Below, piece after piece: positions 36,633-49,242 of a DNA stretch of 64,000 nt. Each line of letters begins with the position of its first letter. Position 1 is the first letter of the stretch. The position numbers were made by a program, and so were the translations under genes. The DNA is from Apiosordaria backusii (lineage: Eukaryota > Ascomycota > Sordariomycetes > Sordariales > Lasiosphaeriaceae), in the NCBI GenBank assembly GCA_030549205.1, contig JAUKTV010000006.1, forward strand, positions 328,501 through 392,500, given 5' to 3'. The notes beneath the pieces were generated by a model that worked only from the letters and a program-made list of their open reading frames with translations, was not told where the DNA came from and made no database searches.

Positions 36633-37022
36633 TTCTCCTCTCTTCATACCATCCATGGTCCAGTAAAGAACGTCAAATCTCGCAAGGCGCTGTGTATCAA
36701 CATCTTCATAATGAACGTGTCCTCAGCATCAACAACTCCCAACAACAACAGCATCAACATCAAAACACAACGCACCATCAACGCAAGCAATGCAAAACCA
36801 AAAAAAGATAGCTGGGTATTCATAGTACGAAAAAGTACGGAATAAGTACGAGTAAGAGGGATGTAAATCTAGCAACTTTCGATGACGACGAGATAACCGC
36901 AACGAACAACAACAACTTAGCGACCCGTATCCTTCCTCCCCGGGTCATGTATCTTGTCTTCCTCGTAATTACCTCCCCCACCAGTTGACCTTCACAGTCT
37001 GGAGGACAAGCACAACAACAAG

Positions 37023-37023
37023 C

Positions 37024-37110
<87 letters not shown>
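37023..37110. repeat. Compound trinucleotide repeat (CAA)n-(ATC)n
   Basis: About fifteen CAA units, a short interruption, then about twelve ATC units. Frames through it on both strands (poly-Thr/Ser on plus, poly-Asp/Val on minus) are repeat artefacts. Confidence 0.9.
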
Positions 37111-37907
37111 ACATTCTCCCCCAATACACACTTCATGACAGTGACTAATAACCACCACAACTACATAGAGTCCCACCGTCCCACTAAGATAGAGAATAAA
37201 AGAGGGAAAAAAAAAAAAACCGAAATGAACGTCTGTCTTCTATCTCCAAGAAGCAAGAAAAAAAAGCCGTTAACTAACCCAACCCCCCAAAAAAGGTCTT
37301 TCCGTCCGCCCCACCCCCCAAAAAGAAGTCCGCAAAGTGTCGAAAAAGAACGCCACTGGGCAGCAGGTGTTCCGATGTGTGTATCGCATGACTATGATGA
37401 GATGATGATCGAGTTTGTGTGTTGTGTGTTGTGGCGTTTTCGTGGCATGTTGTTTGTTGGGAGTGCGTTGTGCTGTTGGTGTTGGTTCTGTCTTCGTCTT
37501 CGCTGTCTAGCTGCCGCCCTTTCTTTCTCCCCCTTCACTCGTCCCCTGAAAAACAACTCAAAGCAGGAATAGGAAGAATTCAACCGGTCGCTCCTCTATG
37601 TGTTGATGATAGAAAAAAAACCCAGAAAGTTTGAAGCAACAGAAAAAGAAAAGGCTGATGATGAAAGGAGGGTATGAGGAAATGCAAAGTGTGCTGTGAA
37701 ATGAACAAAAAAAAGACCCAAGGAAAACACCATATATGAGTGTTTGTGCGAGAGCGAGAGAGATCTGATGTGATAAAGTGTGGGTAAGATGTATGGTAAA
37801 TAATCGCTAATGGCGAAATGCTCCGTCCTTTTTAGGTGAGAACGCAAGGGGAGATAATAACATAACGCTCCAAGTACGGATGGCGACGGCGGCGGCTTGG
37901 TGGTAGT

Positions 37908-40900
37908 TTACATCTCACCGACACAGAAAAGCTCAATCTCATCCATGCCTTGAGAACCGCGCATGCCCTCTTGCCACTCCGAGATGGCGATCTGGATATC
38001 ATCGTCACTCTCAATGGTCACAAAGTCACCGTCTTCGTCTCGGTATCGCAGCCTCAGCTCTCCCTTAGAAATGCTGCTGTTGGTAAACTTGCTGAGTCGG
38101 TGGTCGATGCGATCAATCAGGTTCAGGTAGTTGAGCTTGTCAAAGTGGACAATCAGAGTGAAGTAGTTACCCGTGTCGTAGTTTACCCTTACTCGCAGTT
38201 GACTGGAAAAAGCAGTATCTGGCGTGGGAGGAACCATGGATTGGCTGGAACTAATCGGGGCCGTGACAAGCCCGGGAGCGACGTTTCTCGAAGGGTCAAC
38301 CGGGGCCAGGGGAGCTAGACCAGGGGGTGGAGGGCCGGCCGGTGGTGGGATGTTCGTACCGCTGCCAGGTGTTCCTTGACGGGGATAAATAGGTTGCGTT
38401 GGGAATTGCGCCATGCCGCCATATTGCCTTGCCCGCTGTGCACCTGGGGAGCTGGTGTTTGTTCGCAATGGCAGATCATTCGCGGGACTGCCCGTATTGC
38501 TTCTTGGGATGTTGGAGTCGTGCCTTGCATGAATGGCGTGAGGTAGGTGGCCTTGGTTCAGATGAGCAGGGATACCAGGAACTGCTGGAACGGACTGGCC
38601 ATTTCGAGCAGCTTGCCCATTGATATCAGGCGTACTGTAGCTACGACTACGCTGCTGTTGCAACTGGGCCGCGTGAGCCGAGTCACGCTCGCGGGGCATC
38701 ACCGGCATAGATGGCCCTCGAGGGTTTCGCCCATTCGCAGTGACCATACCATACGCGTTATTCGGGGTAGACCCGTCTCTTGATGGAGCTCGGGGTGCCG
38801 CAGGGGCTGTATATCGATTGCTGTCTTCAGGTCCCCATCCGGGCTGTGGAGTGCCCGTCTTCGGGAATGGGTAACCCGTGTTGGAAAAGATACCGCTGGT
38901 AGTGCTCGTCCTACTAGACGCTGGGGATTCTGCTACTGGGGAAAAGTAGGATTCTGCGCCACGAAGTGGTGAGGGCTGGTTGGTCTGGATGTTCAAGGAG
39001 GTAGGAGGTTGAAGGAGAGGGAAACTCGGTGGTGGGGCCCGAGCAATGCCGGCCAGTGATTGCGAGCTGTCGCTGGTAGCTGAGCGTGTCCGCAAGCTGG
39101 TGCTCGAGGCAGTGCGAGGCATCGTTCCAGGCATTGGCGGGTTATACGGAGATGGTGTCGCTGTTCCCGGAGGTCCGACCATGGTGGCAGTATCGTCGTC
39201 GTCGTCGTCATCCTTTTCGGCGTAGGGGTTCTCTAACCCGCTGCTCTGGGAGGCCATCCATGTGAAGTTGGTCGCCGGTCTTTCGGGGCTTTGCTGAGCC
39301 TGGCCGGTCTTTTCCTTCCTTTGTTGTTCCAATCCAGCTGCCCACTTCTTCATCATCTCCTCATTCTGGAACTTGATGATAAAGTTTTCCACACCGGGAT
39401 CACCCTTCCACCAAATCTGGACAGTGTAGGAACCAGTCTTCGACATCGCTACCACATCGGTCACATTCGTCATAAAAATCCGACCCTTAAGCTGGAGCTT
39501 ATTATTTTTGTTGCGAACCTTGGGTCCAGTCGACTTGGTCTTGTCCTTCTTGTCCTTGCTCTTCCCAGGGAGCATCTCCTTGCAGCAAAGCAGGATGTTC
39601 TCAAAGAGATAGATCTCATACTGAACGACACCAGCCTATCAGCATCAAGTATTAGGTTGCCAAATCCCCCCAGCGAAAAGAAATATTTGTACTTACGTCC
39701 TTCTCCTGGTCACTCTTGCCCGGGATAACGGTGTATACACCGTGCAGCATGAGTTTGCCAAATTGGTTGACTTGGTGGTTTTTCCAGTCGTCAACCCTGC
39801 CCAGCAACTCCTCCATCGCTTCGTCAAGTTCAGCCCGATCAACTGCTTCGTTGGCCTTTTGCAGCACACGACTGGCCGCTTCAATACCCGCAGAGAGGTC
39901 TGCCCTTACCGCTTCATCCTCACACTTCTTGAGCAATTCCTGGTCCAAGTCAGTATAAGCGCACCGCAGACTAGAGAATCAACTTACGCCTAGCAGCAGC
40001 GGGTATTTCACCAGCCTTTGCATTGGCTTCAACAAGAACCCGTCAAGCGTGTTCAGGTCACAAGCTACCGCGTGGGCTGCCGTCTGAATCTTGTCGAACA
40101 CCTGACTTGCGAGTTTCCCAGCCTTTTTCTGGTTTGCAATGAAAGGCTGGTAGCAATTGTTGAATGTCTCTTCGTATGCTACGAACGGGCTTCCCCATTC
40201 TTGCCTGGCAGCCGGCATCGAGTTTGTTGTTTCGACCCTGATCAAAAATTTGCGCTGGCAGTCCAAGATGGCATTGATGTTGAGGAAAATGTTGTGAACG
40301 ACATCTCCTGGAATGATGCCCCTTTCCTCTAGTGTTTTCTTAAGATCTTGGAGATTTTCCAGATCTTGTACATATTTCCGCTCCGTGTCTACCATTTCGC
40401 GCACAACGTAGTCTCGATGGCTCATTTGAGAGCCTGGTTGCATCGAATCGTCCTCGGGATAGGGCTGAACTTCGAGCATCAGGCCTTTGGCCTCGAGAAG
40501 GTCAAGAACATAGTTGATAACGGAGGTGACCTAGCCAGCAGTCAGCAAAAAACAATCTAACCACATACATGCACAAAACACACCTTGACAAAACCCGTTG
40601 TGTCTTGGCCTGTCAGATCGGTAATGATGAAGGAATCGGCTGCGGGAACATTTAGCTTGGATTTGCAAGCCTCGACGAATCTGAGAATCGCAATCTTTGC
40701 GAGCTTCGACTTGTTGGCTCCAGGGGGTTCCTCGACCTGAAGCGGTATTTCGGGTTGCAGAGCATTGTAGATAGCCAAAAGTGGAAATCCAGATCGCAAG
40801 AGCTCCCAGAGCGATTCCACAGGTCCCTCCATCGATTCAGCTGCCATTTCATTGAGCTGGTCAAGGTAACCTTCGAAGCCTGGAACCTTGGCTAGCCTCT

Positions 40901-41387
40901 GCTTTAAAGAGACGCATATTTGGTATAAAGAGCGCGACGCATCGGCCTTTTGGTTGATAATGTTGTTGGTGGCCACGACATTGCCAGTGGAGGATGCCGC
41001 AAAGGTTGTGGCGCTGGATAACGAGTTCAAAGATGTCGAGGAATTCGTAGTTGGGAATGTTGACGAGCCAGAAAGCTGGCTCACGCGTGGTGGTGCACCA
41101 GATACGCTCATGCTGGTTAATCTATCGACAACGTCCATGGTTGCGGCAGGGCCGGTGTTCATGCGGAGTAGGGGAGCATGGGCCATAACCAGCTCTCCAT
41201 CCGCAGACCGCCGTGTGGATTTGCCTGCAGAGAGGCAGAGATCGGAGTTGGCGCGGACGACGGGCCTTCGCAGATCTAGGTCGGTCGGGGGAGGGGATTG
41301 AAGTCGGGGTGGAACGGCGTCGCAGCTATTCGCTGTGTTGGGTTGATGGTTATCAGATCGATCGGCTTGCAGATTGTCGCGACCCAA
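37908..41387 (-). CDS. cdc24: CDC24, Rho-type guanine nucleotide exchange factor
   Basis: Activates Cdc42 and related Rho GTPases by GDP/GTP exchange, setting polarity and hyphal tip growth. Four exons (41387-40584, 40530-39988, 39939-39697, 39635-37908) with introns of 53, 48 and 61 nt give 1105 residues from the first Met; Met68 (at 41186, MAHAPLLRMNTG) is an alternative start. Domain order is canonical: CDC24 calponin-like region (about 150-265, SLYQICVSLKQRL...), DH/RhoGEF (about 300-480, VDTERKYVQDLENL, LLKPMQRLVKYPLLLG), PH (about 533-640, YEIYLFENILLCCKE), a long Ser/Pro-rich linker, and a C-terminal PB1 domain (about 1015-1100, FDKLNYLNLIDRIDHRL, RYRDEDGDFVTIESDDD). PB1 is the docking site for the scaffold Bem1. 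Divergent from the F-box gene. Confidence 0.95.
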
Positions 41388-44203
41388 CCAAAAGCTGAAG
41401 CCTACTTTTCTCGAGAATCTCGAGTCACACGGCTATTGTCGAGGCTAGGTTGTCGGCTCCCGCCTTGTTTGCCTTGTTCCGCAGCGCTTTGCTCCTCGCC
41501 GCCACTTTGTGTTGCTTGTCACCGGAAAGGCAAGTGCTGGCCGCGGCGTCTCTCTATCGCTTCCCAAAGCAAAATGCCCAATCCGCGATGCTATCGTTCC
41601 CGGCGTCGCAATCTGTCGATGTCGTCGTGGTTGATAGTATTGCAACAACACTGTGTCTTGTGTTCAGTCGTCCTGTCGGCCGTGCCCGATGCCAGTTCCT
41701 GCTTGGTACTGCTCTCTTCCGTGGCTGAGGTGGCCTTGGCTCGTCGGCTCCCTTTCTCGTGGGCGAGGTGTGGCTGAGTTGTCGTGTGTCGGTGTGCGGT
41801 GCGAGGTGTTGCGCCGGCTCGCGATGTCGCAAAAAGTGCGAAAGGTAAGTGCTACTCGATCGCGCGCACGTTGCGGTTGTGGTGTCGAGATGTGGTTTGA
41901 AACGAAGGGTCGTGGCAAGGACCGCTCTCGGAGATGGTTGGTTGGCGCGCGAAAAGGATGAGCCAGCCCAGGTTTGGGGCGTTCTCTCTCTGTGTGGGTT
42001 CCAGTTTCGCTATGGTGGTGAGTGCTGAGTGGTGCCCGTGGGAATATGGGGGCCAAGAAATGTGCGGGCGGGGCGGGGGACATGGGCAACGGCCGGGTGT
42101 GATCAACTGCTGGCGGCCCAGCGACCAGCGTCCCTCAGCTAACTTTAGGTACCTGACCGCTAGCCTGCCCGCTGACGAGATCCTGTCCTTGAGGACGGCG
42201 CGCCGCCCCCAATCAAGATGGACTCGGTATACATACAGGAACCTCAGAAAACGCCATTTTGGCTTCCATGCAGGCAGAAACTACTGCAATACATTTTCGA
42301 TTGCTTCTGTGATTGTCGTTGCTGTTGTGATGGACCATCTTTCTTCTCAGCCTGTTAGCGGCCAGTGCCCCTCGTGGTACCTAACGGAACGTGCTCTCTG
42401 CAGGAGAGTGACGATCGGCCAATGGTCCAAAGTGCACTTTACCTGACAAATTCCATGTCGAGCCGTTCCGCATGACTGTTTTTGGAATCAAGTGCCCTTG
42501 TGTCGAGTGTGTTTGGGAATAACACATCATTCAAGTTCTGCCCCGAAGCGTGTTTCGACCTTCCGTCTTTCAAGTACTTACCCGAGTATTCTGCTCTTTT
42601 TCAGAAGATAGATGATATTTAAGAGTGCTGATAGATTTCTAATTCTTATCAATCACCCCTTACAATAAACAATAGGGCCTCGAGTAAGTGAATACAGATG
42701 GCATATTGTGCTCCAGGTACAAGCACAGAAGTGGTCCAGCGTTCCCCACCAGAGAGCGCTCGTAATGGAGGTATCCGTGTATGTATGCTCCCCGACATCC
42801 TAAGCCTTGTACCCAACCAAGTACCAACGCCATATTTCTCGGAACGGCATTGTCTTACCACTCACATTCCGAGATGGCTGCTTTTCTAGAATCTCTTTCT
42901 CCTCGTCGTCTTTGCCGTTTCCAACCGTTGATGCGTGAGGCGGGGGCATCCCGTCGTGCCCCTCCATCAGGCATCAGGCATGATTTTGGTGGGTCCAAAT
43001 GTTTCAGGCATTTCTCCCGTCTCATGGCGCTAATCCATTTTTGACATCATGGTGGGCCACTCCCTAAAAGCTTATCACAATTCTTGACAACCCCAACCCT
43101 TCTTGAAAGTCGAGAGCAAGGTAACGTCAACAACAACAACAATCACCACGTTGTTGTCAAAGGCCTGCAACAAACCCGGGCTTCCCGGCGTCAAAGCGCT
43201 TTGTCACTATATCAGACTGCTTGGTTCAAGGCTTGCTGCACAAAGAAGGAAACCTTGAATGGGAATCGCCATCATTCAAGTACACGTGTACATGGACATA
43301 GAGTTAGTTGTACAGTTACACAGTGGACTCAGAGGGAACTCTAACGCTTTGCCATGTGGGACATGGACTTTGGGGCTCCCCCAGGATTGAACCTAGGTAC
43401 TTTGAACTTTTGGAACCATCCGACAGTAGAAAAGAGCAGAGCAGTTACACACACATGGCAGTGTTGCTGAGAAGCGCTTTCTGTGCAGTTCCACAACCAA
43501 CAACGAACTCTCGACCAATGACCTCCGACTTCTTGTTATGGACAGAATCAACTTGCGAGAACACACCCAGATATGCAATGACAGCGATTCCGTGGTGATG
43601 TCGAAATGGTGCGTTGGTTGTTAAGTAAGCGGCGCTAACCGTTTTAGGACGGGCAGTGTAAAGAAAGTGGGGTTGTTCCCCAGTGCCGTGGTTTGTCAGC
43701 GACCTGGTGATGTCGATGCCTGGGACATGGAAGCCGCTGTCAGCCAGGCCCTGCTGGACATGTTCACCTTGGTCACCGAGGGATCACCAGAAGGAAACAG
43801 GTATTCTCGAGTCGCACAGGACAAAGGGGTTCTGTGAGAGTATGTACAGATGTTGGCCTCTTAGCCCGCCCACCAACTTGAGAACCTTCATTCCTTACAA
43901 GACAGAGTCCAGCGAATCGCCAACGAGTCCGGCTCTACCGAAAGGGAACGAAGGCGCGTCCCGTCACTATCCCAGCTCTGCCCTGCCCTGTCAGTCAGTC
44001 GGTTTGGGGCCTGAACGCAACCGTCATTGTCCAGGCGCACAACCACAACTCACATCTCCCTCTCCGGCGCATCACAGAACAGAGTCGTCCTTGTGTCTCG
44101 ACTCTTGATTATACCTGCAAGGCCGTCTCCGTACCACCCGTCTCTCGCATTTTGGGAGCGACAGAGCCCGTCCTTTTCCGCAGCGCGCTTAGTGTTGCAA
44201 ATC
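41388..44203. promoter_or_regulatory. 2.8-kb spacer between divergent cdc24 and F-box genes
   Basis: No protein-like frame found. It must contain both promoters and 5' UTRs. The frame containing the F-box gene's start is open upstream to at least 44027, but the sequence there does not look coding. Confidence 0.45.
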
Positions 44204-47200
44204 ATGGCTGGTTTCGCTTCCCAGGCCGACGAAGGTTACTCAGAAGACCCCCTGACCGCGATTTCCGCTTCTGCATCCTTCTCCCATAAGTCGCGCGACG
44301 ATTCGGTCTCGGCCCTGGGTTCCTCTCAGCAAACCGCCTCGGATTTTCCGGCATGGATGATTCAGCATATTTCTAATCTTTCCATCTCTCGCAAGACCGG
44401 TACGTTGCGCTCCATGCTGTTCCATCGACTCTGGTCTAGTCGGGGCGGGTGGCTGATGCTCCTGTTGCACCCATGCTCTCTCGGGTCGTCCCCTTTGGTT
44501 TTGATATCGTGCCGAGTCTGACTTGGATGTTCCCCATAGAACTTGCGATGGCGCTCTTAAACGACTTGCCCACGACTGTAATTTCACAAATAGTTGAACA
44601 GCTTAACCCTAGACTCTACATCGACTTTATCCGATACCTGCCTACCGAGGTGTGCCTCAAGATTCTCGGCTACCTCGACCCCATCTCGCTCATCCATGTT
44701 GCGCTCTCATGTCGAGCATGGTACGACCTTGCGCTGGATCGCAAGCTATGGGAGCAGCTGTACTATCTCGAGGGATGGAGGGCCAAGCCTCAGGAAATCG
44801 CGGCGTGGGAGCAGAGCATCAATGGAGCGACATTTCGCCAAGGAGTATCGCGACGAGTTGACTCGGAGACCGAGGGTCACGCCCATAAGAAGCGCGCGAT
44901 CGCCATGTCTCCAACCCGCGACGTCGACATGGACAGTGTCATGTTGGATGCTGAAGCAGTAAAGCAGGAACCTGCCGAGATTGAAGCGTCAGAAAGCAGC
45001 TTGTTCGGTGGTCCGAGGGCATCTACTGACGGTGGTAGCATCTCGCGAAAGCTGGACGACCTCGAAGTGCACAGTACTGCTTCGGGCTCGGGCTCGGGCT
45101 CAGGGTCGGTGATCAAGAGCTCCTCTATGGACAAAGGCAAGGGACGAGCGCTCTCTCCAGAGTCTGGTTCATCAACACGGTCCCAAGGCAACTTTCTAGA
45201 TACCGTCCGGGCTGCGCCGCTTTCAAGGTTACCTAGGTCTACACTCTGGATATTAGATCCTCACGGCCGCAGATATAAGCTTAATTGGAAGCATCTCTAT
45301 ACGATGCGCCGACGCCTCGAGTCGAACTGGGACCTTGGAAAGTACACCAACTTCCAGCTGCCCCACCCCAATCACCCAGAGGAAGGGCACGGGGAGTGCA
45401 TTTACAGCCTCCAGTTCAACCCACAATACTTGGTTAGCGGGAGCCGTGACCGCACGCTCAAAGTCTGGGACATGGAAACTCGGCGCTGCCTACGGACTCT
45501 GGCACAACATCGCGGATCGGTTCTTTGCCTGCAGTTTGACTCGGACCCCGAGGAGGACATCATCGTATCAGGAAGTTCAGACTCGGACGTCATCATCTGG
45601 AGGTTTTCGACCGGAAAGGTGATTCAAACACTCAAATATGCTCATGGAGAATCTGTTCTCAACGTCAAGTTTGACAAACGGATCCTGGTCACTTGCTCCA
45701 AGGACAGGTTGATCAAGGTCTTCAACCGGCGACCTCTTTGTCATGGCGATCTTGGATATCGGGAAGTGAGCCCCGTGCCCACGACCATCAATTATGGCTA
45801 CAATATCCCTACGACCCCGGAGGACCTTCCGCAAACCCCGGCTTGGACGTTGATCGGTACATTAGAAGGTCATAGTGCAGCCGTCAATGCCGTCCAAATT
45901 CACGACAGGGAGATTGTGTCTGCTAGTGGTGACCGCCATATTAAAGTTTGGGACTGGCCGACCCAGACATGCAGCCGCACCATCGTTGGGCATACCAAGG
46001 GAATCGCATGTGTCCAATACGACGGGCGTCGGATTGTCAGTGGAAGCAGTGATCATGAAGTCAAGGTATTCGACAGGTCGACAGGTCTGGAAGTTGCAAG
46101 CCTTCGTGCTCATTCCGCTTTGGTACGGACGGTTCAAGCTGGATTTGGGGATCTGCCGTACCAGGCTGAGGATGATGCGGAGGCAGCGAAGAAAGTGGAC
46201 GAGGATTACTTTAAGGCGCTCGAGGCAGGGTTACTAGATCGGTCGAACCGTCCGAAAACCGGCCGTCGGCAGGGCAATGCAGGGTCTAGGAGGCCCGAGG
46301 ATATCTGTGCCTACGGCGCCAAGCTACCGCCTGGTGGTGGAGGGGGGAAATATGGCCGCATCGTGAGTGGCAGCTATGACACCAGCATTATTATTTGGCG
46401 CAGGGATAAGGAGGGCATTTGGAAGGACCAGCAACACCTTAAGCAGGAGGAAGCCGCTGCTGTTGCCATGAAACAGGAGCGCACGACACTCGCCGGTTTC
46501 TCTAATTTCGTGGACGCTGCTCCGGCAATCCCATTACACCCTTCAGTACGCCCTGGTCCCCAGCAACAGCCCGGCGGTTCAACAGCCGCTGGCGCAACCG
46601 CGACAAACACCTCCGTTCCGGCACAAACAACAAGCGCGCCACCAAGCACATCGACTGGGCCTACATTGCCACCGTTAAACCGTCCTGACGACAATCAACT
46701 GCGCTCCATAATCGACGAATCAATCCAGGCAGGCGCCCAAGCCTTCACCCGCGCCATCGGTGCCCATCCCATCATTTTGACACAACGAACATACATCGAA
46801 GGCCAAATCAATAGGCTGCAGAACGCTGTAACTAGGAGTCAACTTCGACAGGCCTTTTCTGGTGCTTTGATTAGAGCTCAATTCGAACAGACAAGACTGC
46901 GACGGGAGCTTCAACGGAATGCCGAAGCCATTGCGACAGCAACAGCAGCGGTAGCGGGCTCTTCAACGTCACAACAAAACAGAAACAACACCGAGCCTGC
47001 TCAGGCATCATCATCGTCGTCGACGGCACTACCACCGCCTCGGCTAACAGCCAGTCAGCAGGCGGCGGCGGCAGCTCATCAAGCACACGCGGAGCTGGCT
47101 TCTGGGGGACATGGACGTGTGCATCAGGTACTGCTCCCTGCTCCTTCTCCCACCCCTACCCCCGCTCCCGCTCCCGCTCCCGCTCCCGCTCCTGCTCCCA

Positions 47201-47526
47201 CCACCACCACCACCGCCGCCACCACCACTGCCACCACCACTGCCACCACCACTGCCACCACCACTGCCACCACACAAACCCATCACAACCCCACCCCTAT
47301 CCCTGTCCATCCCCAACACCCTCACCATCACCACCATCATCCACATATTGCCCATGCTCCGATCGAGGGCCACGATGCGGCTAACCCAGCGCGCGTGTTC
47401 AAGCTCCAATATGACGCCCGGCGCATTATCTGCTGCAGCCAGACCAGTGTCATTGTAGGGTGGGACTTTTGCAATGGGGATAAGGATCTCGAGCAAGCGG
47501 CACAATTTTTTGGGACTGTGGAATAA
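44204..47526 (+). CDS. fwd-1: F-box/WD40 ubiquitin-ligase receptor, FWD-1-like
   Basis: Substrate receptor of an SCF ubiquitin ligase; the F-box binds Skp1 and the WD40 propeller binds phosphorylated substrates. Exons 44204-44399 and 44540-47526 around a 140-nt intron give 1060 residues. F-box at about 90-137 (YLPTEVCLKILGYLDPISLI). WD40 repeats from about 305: VSGSRDRTLKVWD, VSGSSDSDVIIW, TCSKDRLIKVF, SASGDRHIKVWD, VSGSSDHEVKVFD, VSGSYDTSIIIW, then a roughly 260-residue low-complexity insert, and a last blade (FKLQYDARRIICC...IVGWDF). Size and layout suit the Neurospora FWD-1/beta-TrCP type, which there degrades the clock protein FRQ, better than the shorter SconB/Met30 type; that assignment is from memory. 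The insert holds Pro-Ala and Thr runs and a His tract encoded by GCTCCC- and ACC-type repeats. Confidence 0.85.
47150..47340 (+). repeat. Coding microsatellites in the F-box gene
   Basis: In-frame runs: CCCGCT-type units coding Pro-Ala, CCACCACTG-type units coding Thr/Ala, then CAC/CAT coding His. They sit between the sixth and last WD40 blades, so length changes should be tolerated. Confidence 0.8.
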
Positions 47527-47908
47527 GAAGTGATAAGGATAGGTGTGTGAGGCTGTGTGAGGGTGATTTTCGTGGGAGTTTGGGAAAAAGTGTAACATGG
47601 TTTGAACTATATGTATATAGGTTGTATAGTTCTCAGGAACTACTTCTTGTGGCCTGCTCAAGATCTATACTTCAAGATTTCAGCGTTGATACATTTTAAT
47701 TTAGAATTCACTTGGAAATGACAATACAATAGTACCTTATCATTTCGACGCCGATAGACACAAGTCTCATCAAGTGTGCTGGTGTTATTGATGAAGTTGT
47801 GCTGAACAGCTCTGGTTCTGTTTGACCTATGTGTCCCGTAATCCCTACTTCTTCTCCTCCTCCTATACACATCCCCACCCCTGCCCGTTCTCCACTCGCT
47901 CTTTCTTT
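47527..47908. other. Convergent 3' spacer
   Basis: 382 bp between the stop codons of the F-box gene and vps60, AT-richer than either; only 3' UTRs expected. Confidence 0.5.
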
Positions 47909-48565
47909 CTACCCAGCAGCCTCCTTCACCTTGCCCGCCTGCCCAGCAAGAGGCGGCTCATCAACAAACTCTGGCACCTCATCCTGCATAAAACTCGGCA
48001 GCTGGTCCATATTGCCCCCCATCATTTCCCTCTCCAATTCCACCTCCTGGCCCAGCGCCTCGAGCTCGGCGTCCAACTCCGCCTCATCCACATCCTCGGG
48101 AACGTCATAACTCCTCGCCAAGCTCTCTTGTATCTCATTACCCACATCCAGCAAGTCCGCCATCTCATCCTGCAGCCTCTCAATCTTGTCAATATCCACC
48201 TTGCCGTATTCTTTCCGCAGGGCCTTGTTTGTTTGTTTCAGCGCGTCGATCGTGACCATGGTGTTTTTGAGATTGTCCTGCATGGTCTGGGCCTGTTCCA
48301 TGTTCCAGACCTGGGACTGGAGCTGGTCGCGCTGGGCTTCGTACTGCTTGCGGCGCTGGAGGACCTTGAGGGCTTTTTGCTTGAGGGCCGTCTTGCCGGG
48401 GCCGTCGCGCATTTTGGAGAGCTTGGTTTGGTACGTTGTTAGCTCGGTGTTGAGGGCGGAGAGCTTGACATCGATGGAGGAGATGCGGGTGTCGATGTTT
48501 GTTATGGCCGAGTTGAGGGTTGCTTTGGGGGGTTTGGGGGTGTTGGTGCCGAAGAGGCGGTTCAT
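47909..48565 (-). CDS. vps60: ESCRT-III-associated Snf7-family protein Vps60 (CHMP5)
   Basis: 218 residues, no intron. The start MNRLFG is the Vps60 signature (MNRIFG in yeast); the 74 open codons upstream are Pro/Thr-rich and not family-like, so Met at 48565 is the start. The basic N-terminal helical region (KQKALKVLQRRKQYEAQRDQ), the NMEQAQTMQDNLKNTMVTID coiled coil and the acidic C-terminal region (DVPEDVDEAELDAELEALGQ) are all in place, and PEFVDEPPL matches the family C-terminus. Vps60 binds Vta1, the activator of the Vps4 ATPase, at endosomes during multivesicular-body sorting. Confidence 0.95.
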   Translation of the reverse strand: MNRLFGTNTPKPPKATLNSAITNIDTRISSIDVKLSALNTELTTYQTKLSKMRDGPGKTALKQKALKVLQRRKQYEAQRDQLQSQVWNMEQAQTMQDNLKNTMVTIDALKQTNKALRKEYGKVDIDKIERLQDEMADLLDVGNEIQESLARSYDVPEDVDEAELDAELEALGQEVELEREMMGGNMDQLPSFMQDEVPEFVDEPPLAGQAGKVKEAAG

Positions 48566-49242
48566 TTTGGGATGGGGGCCCTGGGGGGGACTTGAGATTC
48601 TTGGGAGGGGGGGCAATTTGGTAGTGGGGGTGAGGTGAGAGTCGTGGGTGGTGATCGTGGTTTGTGGTGGTGTTTTGGCGGTTGGGTTTGGAAGGTGCTT
48701 GGAATGCGACGGATGACGACGATGCGCAAGGCAGCGGCTGACTGTTGGAGCGTTGGAGGGGTTTTGCGTGGGAATTGTGGGGAACAAGTATTATGTAAGA
48801 CGGGTCGGGCTGGCCGCCTTGTCACTTTTGTGAGTCTCAAACGTGCTGTCTTTCAACCATCATTTTCACCATTGGTCTTCTGAACAACTTCGATTTGTAG
48901 CAATTTCAAATAGCATGCACAGTCCTTAATCTTCAACACCGACCAAATGTTTCTTTGAGCGAACTCACCTCTTGTCTCCATCCAAAATGATGATCCCGAC
49001 ACTCGATCAGGTGTTGTCGGACTTTGCCAAGACGAGATTTCGGAAAACGCAAACCCCGATCACCGATTGTCTGGTAGATATTTGTCATCTGTCGAATGAT
49101 ACCTCCCTGGTATCGGTTTGTAGAAGCCCGACGAAGTATAAAGTATAGCTTACATCACCGGCGACGTTGTATAAGTAAGTGTTTACATTCCTTCTTTGGT
49201 CACCTCATTCTACACCCACCTCTACCACTCAGCCAACACACT
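48566..49242. promoter_or_regulatory. Divergent spacer vps60 / NmrA-like gene
   Basis: 677 bp. A TATA-like stretch (gtataaagtatag) at about 49136-49148 lies some 95-107 bp upstream of the NmrA-like start codon. Confidence 0.4.

Larger units (their letters stand above)
35733..37907. other. Low-complexity intergenic stretch
   Basis: No gene supported. It holds ATCC, CAA and ATC microsatellites and A-rich runs. The right part may be the 3' UTR of cdc24, the left part the 3' UTR of mrp10. Confidence 0.5.

Noticed and set aside
36985..37572. 195-codon plus-strand Thr/Ser-rich frame
   Set aside because: Created by the CAA/ATC trinucleotide repeats; no start context or domain.
43370..43460. Possible minus-strand tRNA around GGTTCAATC
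   Set aside because: The T-arm pairs poorly, no convincing D-arm or anticodon arm is present, and the acceptor stem has a mismatch.
47044..47661. 205-codon Gly-rich minus-strand frame
   Set aside because: Antisense of the repeat-encoded Thr/Pro tract of the F-box gene.
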